From contig OU452234.1 of NCBI GenBank assembly GCA_911728455.2, positions 11,680,031 to 11,744,030 on the forward strand: a DNA stretch of 64,000 nucleotides, in the 5' to 3' direction. The position numbers and the translations under genes are program-made. Every line of letters starts with the position of its first letter. The stretch's first letter is position 1. Shown here piece by piece: positions 60,899 to 64,000 of the stretch. Origin of the DNA: Marthasterias glacialis (Eukaryota > Echinodermata > Asteroidea > Forcipulatida > Asteriidae). Under the pieces are notes generated by a model. It had not been told where the DNA came from and ran no database searches. It worked only from the letters and a program-made list of their open reading frames with translations.

Positions 60899-60926
60899 GA
60901 ACGTCGCTGAGAACGATGGAAATGGA
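60515..60926. mobile_element. Long TIR element, copy B (inverted, truncated)
   Basis: GCAATAGACCGATTGCGCGA, then the reverse complement of the right half of copy A (for example GAGTTCGAAAACAGTCGATT, AGTAGTATGTTGTGGCATTA, CACTACCGGCGTCGGACGAC) up to a 31-base A-run, then AAAGAACGTCG. It is cut off by the palindromic MITE at 60927. With copy A it forms a roughly 340-bp inverted repeat across a 170-base spacer. Confidence 0.8.
60860..60893 (+). repeat. Poly-A run
   Basis: About 33 consecutive A within copy B of the long TIR element; copy A has a CT-interrupted T-run at the equivalent place. Confidence 0.9.
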
Positions 60927-61181
60927 CTGGGCCCACTTTCATGGCTCTGCTTACCGTAAGCAAAAAATCGGCGCTTGCGGAAGCAGAAAATTCTGCGCTT
61001 ACTTAAGCGTATTTCACGGGTTAGCAAGGATTTTTTGCTTGTGCGCGTGCGTAGTTCACGTAACTAAGGATTCCGTGCTTACACATCTAGTGCAGAAATT
61101 CGGCGCTAACCTCGTAAGCGGCGAATGGTCTTCGTAAGCGCAGAATGACGCAGTAAGCAGAGCCATGAAATTGGGCCCTGG
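60927..61181. repeat. GGGCCC-ended palindromic MITE, short subtype, expanded
   Basis: CTGGGCCCACTTTCATGGCT, CTGCTTACCGTAAGC at left; CAGTAAGCAGAGCCATGAAA, TTGGGCCCTGG at right. The interior has several CTGCGCTTAC / GTAAGCGCAGAA units, so internal inverted repeats are amplified relative to 45413-45537. Confidence 0.78.
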
Positions 61182-61184
61182 TCT

Positions 61185-61345
61185 GTGGGACGCCCGCTAT
61201 CGTCTCAAAAGTCTCCCATTGCATGCCTTGCATGCGACACCGGCCGGCAGCGATTTTTTTTTCCGTACCACACGCTCAATAAGGAGCTACAGCCAAGCGT
61301 CCCGATTGGTCAGTTACAAAATGCATTATGCATGTTAGGTCGCAG
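61185..61345 (+). repeat. CTCAAAAGTCTCCCA motif block plus adjoining segment
   Basis: GCCCGCTAT, CTCAAAAGTCTCCCATTGCA, CATGCGACACCGGCCGGC, then CCGTACCACACGCTCAATAA, GCGTCCCGATTGGTCAG and GCATTATGCATGTTA. The latter segment is found inverted at 63003-63085, next to another copy of the motif block. Confidence 0.7.
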
Positions 61346-61431
61346 GCTGTTACACACGAAAGTAGCGTGTGATCGGCGTAGTACAGACCCTCCTCGTGCT
61401 CTGTAATGTACATGTACATGTACATGTAAGG

Positions 61432-62050
61432 TGCCCACTGACACTTGTTTCATCATTGCACTCATTAGTATGATTAAATATGTAATTAGCGCTAATTAGG
61501 GGTCTTTTTAATTGGACTAAGCGCTACATACCACTCTCTTAAGTCGGTGTTTTGTGATTTAACTGTGATGAACTGTTGATTCACACAAATTTTAGAGTTG
61601 CACTCTGTGTTATGATTTGTATATTAATTATGCTAATTGATTTTTTGGTGACCTTTGACCCTTTCACCATCAAAAATTTTCTTAAGCAGTTGATTTTGTG
61701 TCTGTACTGTGTAAGGTACACATTGTCACTTGTTTCATCCTTGCACTCATTAGGATGATTAAACCTGTAATTAACGCTAATTAAGTGGCTTTTTAAGTGG
61801 GCTTTGCACCAAAAATGATTTTCTTAAGTATGGAAAACCTATTCAGTACATGATCAGCTTTCAATCCATGAAGAAATTTAGCTTGCACTCAATATTATGA
61901 TTAAATCCCAATTTTTGCCAACTTTAGGGGGCCGCCCCCCCCCCCCCAAGGCACCACTCGGTGCACTTAAGAATTCCCATTTTGAGGTTGTCTTGGTAAC
62001 CCCTACATATCCCACACTTCAAACCTTTTGCACTCAAAAGTATGATTAAG
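61432..62050 (+). repeat. Direct repeat, unit about 290 bp
   Basis: GACACTTGTTTCATCATTGC, ACTCATTAGTATGATTAAAT, GTAATTAGCGCTAATTAGG at 61439 recurs as GTCACTTGTTTCATCCTTGC, ACTCATTAGGATGATTAAAC, GTAATTAACGCTAATTAAG at 61726. Shorter echoes TTGCACTCAATATTATGATT (61882) and TTTGCACTCAAAAGTATG (62028). Confidence 0.72.
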
Positions 62051-62059
62051 CCTGGCTGG

Positions 62060-62990
62060 GTTCCCGGATTATATGTAGGGAATACTCAGCACCAAATGAG
62101 CAAGTTCAGCATGGTGTCTGTGTTCCAGACGCCGCAAGAATAACAAAGGTCATCACTTCTATCTGAGATACGTGTTAAGTGTATGTGGGGTCCTTTTTCT
62201 ACGGTATTTTAAGTTATACCTGCTGATGTGCACTAGTGGCCAACAGGGGAGTTTCTGGTCAGTGATGTGGGGACTTTGATGTGGTACTATAGCCAAAGAA
62301 TGTGTGTGTACTAAGAAATGGGATTGTGGAGAGCCTTAAATGACAGGGTATTATGGGCCACCTGTTTTTTGGTACTTCATGGGTGTAGAACAAAGCTTGT
62401 ATAAACGTTAGAGTTGATTACCTTTCCACTGTTTATGTTTCTCCTAAAACTGTTCACACACTTGGTTAATTTAGCCTCTTGTGTAATCTTTGAGTGTGTT
62501 GTTAGTCACCCCTTGTAGTTAATGGCTTCAGACAGCAGCCTATAGCAGTGCAAAGGGGCATCATCAGCTTTTGGTTGTGCTCTCCCATTATTTTGGTAGT
62601 TTAATTGCCTGGTTTGAACGAGTTATTACTGCTATATGGACTCGGTCTTTAAAGCTATTATGATCTCAATCTGCAACTTCCTTGGGTACTGTGTTTTGGT
62701 ATTGGGTTAGCTTTTACTGTGATTTGTTTGTGTTTTATTTAATTTCTCTTAAGCAGTGTTTCATTGACTTTCTTTGCTTTCGGTCACTTTTGATCAATAA
62801 AGTGTTTTCAAATTTTATGTTTGTGTTTTTTGTTTGTTTTGCTGTTTTAGAAACCTACAGTCGCGAGTCACTGTCCCACTTCATGCATTTCCTTGCCTCT
62901 TGACCCTGTTCGATCTTTATTAGTTATAAACATGGCACGTACAACACTTATGCTGGGCTTATGTACGCGTCGTAGCACATAAAACGAACT
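62060..62990. other. Unassigned sequence with a 3'-end-like feature
   Basis: No recognised protein. GATCAATAAAGTG followed by TTTTATGTTTGTGTTTTTTG (62790-62840) looks like a polyadenylation signal with a GT-rich downstream element on the plus strand, so a transcript or retrocopy 3' end may be here. The upstream 500 bases have no long ORF. Confidence 0.3.
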
Positions 62991-63002
62991 CTTGTGACCT
63001 AA

Positions 63003-63160
63003 CATGCATAATACATTATCAACCGACCAATCGGGACGCCTCGCTGTGGCTCCCTATTCAGCGTGTGGTACGGAAAAAAAATCGCCGCCCGCTATGGTCT
63101 CAAAAGTCTCCCATCGCATGTATTGCATGCGACACCGGCCGGCCATAGGGGGCGCTCAGT
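63003..63160. repeat. CTCAAAAGTCTCCCA motif block, second copy
   Basis: Inverted copy of the 61255-61345 segment (ACCGACCAATCGGGACGCCT, CAGCGTGTGGTACGG) followed in direct orientation by GCCCGCTATGG, TCTCAAAAGTCTCCCATCGC, TGCATGCGACACCGGCCGGC and CCATAGGGGGCGC. The flanking GCCCGCTATGG / CCATAGGGGGC pair looks like short terminal inverted repeats. Confidence 0.7.
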
Positions 63161-63464
63161 TCTTACACCACAAACTGCTGGACATGTCACAACTACTGAG
63201 AGGTGCAGCAGCACAGGTACAACAACCGCACAGCGGCCAGTGCTTCAACGCTCTGGCATGTCTGGTGGTGGTCCCAACCGGTTGGGGCGAGTAAGTGGAG
63301 ATAAAGAGACCATCAGAACTGGTTGTGATCGAAGAAAGTATCCATTGGAGAGATAATAACATAATTTAAAAGGTAGAGTAAAGTGTGGTCAACTGTTATG
63401 TTAATCATGAATCATGGATGGAGGAGGTAGACAATTTGTAACATTTGTGTACTGACCCCAGACC

Positions 63465-63545
63465 CAGTAACTGGGGCGCTGTACTCCTTTAAAAAATTTT
63501 TATTTGACATTGTCGGTCGTACTACTACTAGCGCCCCAGAAAAGT
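63465..63545. repeat. Short inverted-repeat element, CTGGGGCGCT ends
   Basis: AACTGGGGCGCTGTACTCC at the left and CTACTAGCGCCCCAG at the right enclose about 45 AT-rich bases. A 10-bp perfect arm pair. Confidence 0.5.
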
Positions 63546-64000
63546 ATGTGTAAGTTGGTTTGAAAAGCTGTTATGGCGAAGAGGATTTAAAACACCTCTA
63601 AAAAAGTGGCCAAAATTACGACAAAAACTCAACAGAATTGCTGGAAAATCGCCTACTGGCTTCTCAAGATATCAAAGATGAAATGGAACGCATTTAATTG
63701 TACTTACGATCACTTTTTGTCCTTCAAATCGATGATTTTTTGGTCCACTTTGTCGACTGCATCTTACATGTACCAATAAATTCTATTGCTTTTATTGTCA
63801 ACAAGGTTGGACTTTCCACCAGGCCGTAGTCTGTACCTACTGCCAACTGGTAAAAAACTACACTATGATGTTTCATTCAAAATTGAGTCTGATAAAGGCC
63901 ATGTCACACAGGGCAATTTTTACAGGCAACTTGGAGGCAACCAACAGCACTGCATGCAAAAAGAACACTTCAGTAGCACAAAAAATTCATCTAGCTGTGA

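Overview
The window is animal nuclear DNA: intron-rich, AT-leaning, and dense in short non-autonomous transposons, tRNA-derived SINEs and microsatellites. The conserved proteins, one single ROCK-type kinase gene and the repeat style (many GGGCCC-ended palindromic elements, very frequent TACATGTA) suggest a marine deuterostome invertebrate, most likely an echinoderm such as a sea star. That taxonomic call is inference; no species was identified.

Three protein-coding genes can be assembled exon by exon, with GT-AG junctions and consistent phases. (1) 40004 down to beyond position 1, minus strand: the first ten coding exons of a Rho-associated kinase (ROCK), from the start codon through the catalytic domain to the start of the AGC C-terminal tail (about 348 residues). 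The coiled-coil, RBD and PH parts lie off the left edge. Intron 1 is about 17.3 kb. (2) 43773-50514, plus strand: a complete six-exon RIDA (YjgF/UK114 family imine deaminase) of 140 residues, divergent from ROCK across about 3.8 kb. (3) 58758-53677, minus strand: a complete four-exon SLC16/monocarboxylate-transporter-like protein of 453 residues, convergent with RIDA. The three genes have unrelated housekeeping or signalling roles (cytoskeletal kinase, metabolite-damage repair, membrane transport). Nothing suggests an operon-like or functional cluster.

The rest is intron and intergenic DNA filled with mobile elements. I see: a tRNA-headed SINE family in two body versions, with one composite copy (4059-4567); a second tRNA-like SINE family; a LINE reverse-transcriptase relic (16853-17186); about a dozen MITE-like families, several in two or more copies; a piggyBac-like element with TTAA flanks nested in another element (6525-7330); a CAG-ended element nested in the second copy of the same host (26427-27177); a long-TIR element near 36.4, 59.5 and 60.5 kb; and palindromic elements at 47.1 and 59.2 kb whose arms carry a sequence matching the histone mRNA 3' stem-loop consensus.

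No rRNA, free-standing tRNA, CRISPR array or bacterial-style operon was found. The most unusual signals are the foldback elements with histone-like stem-loops, the inverted-plus-tandem array at 8.3-8.8 kb, and the interlocking nested insertions. Boundaries of most repeats are read by eye and are approximate to several bases.
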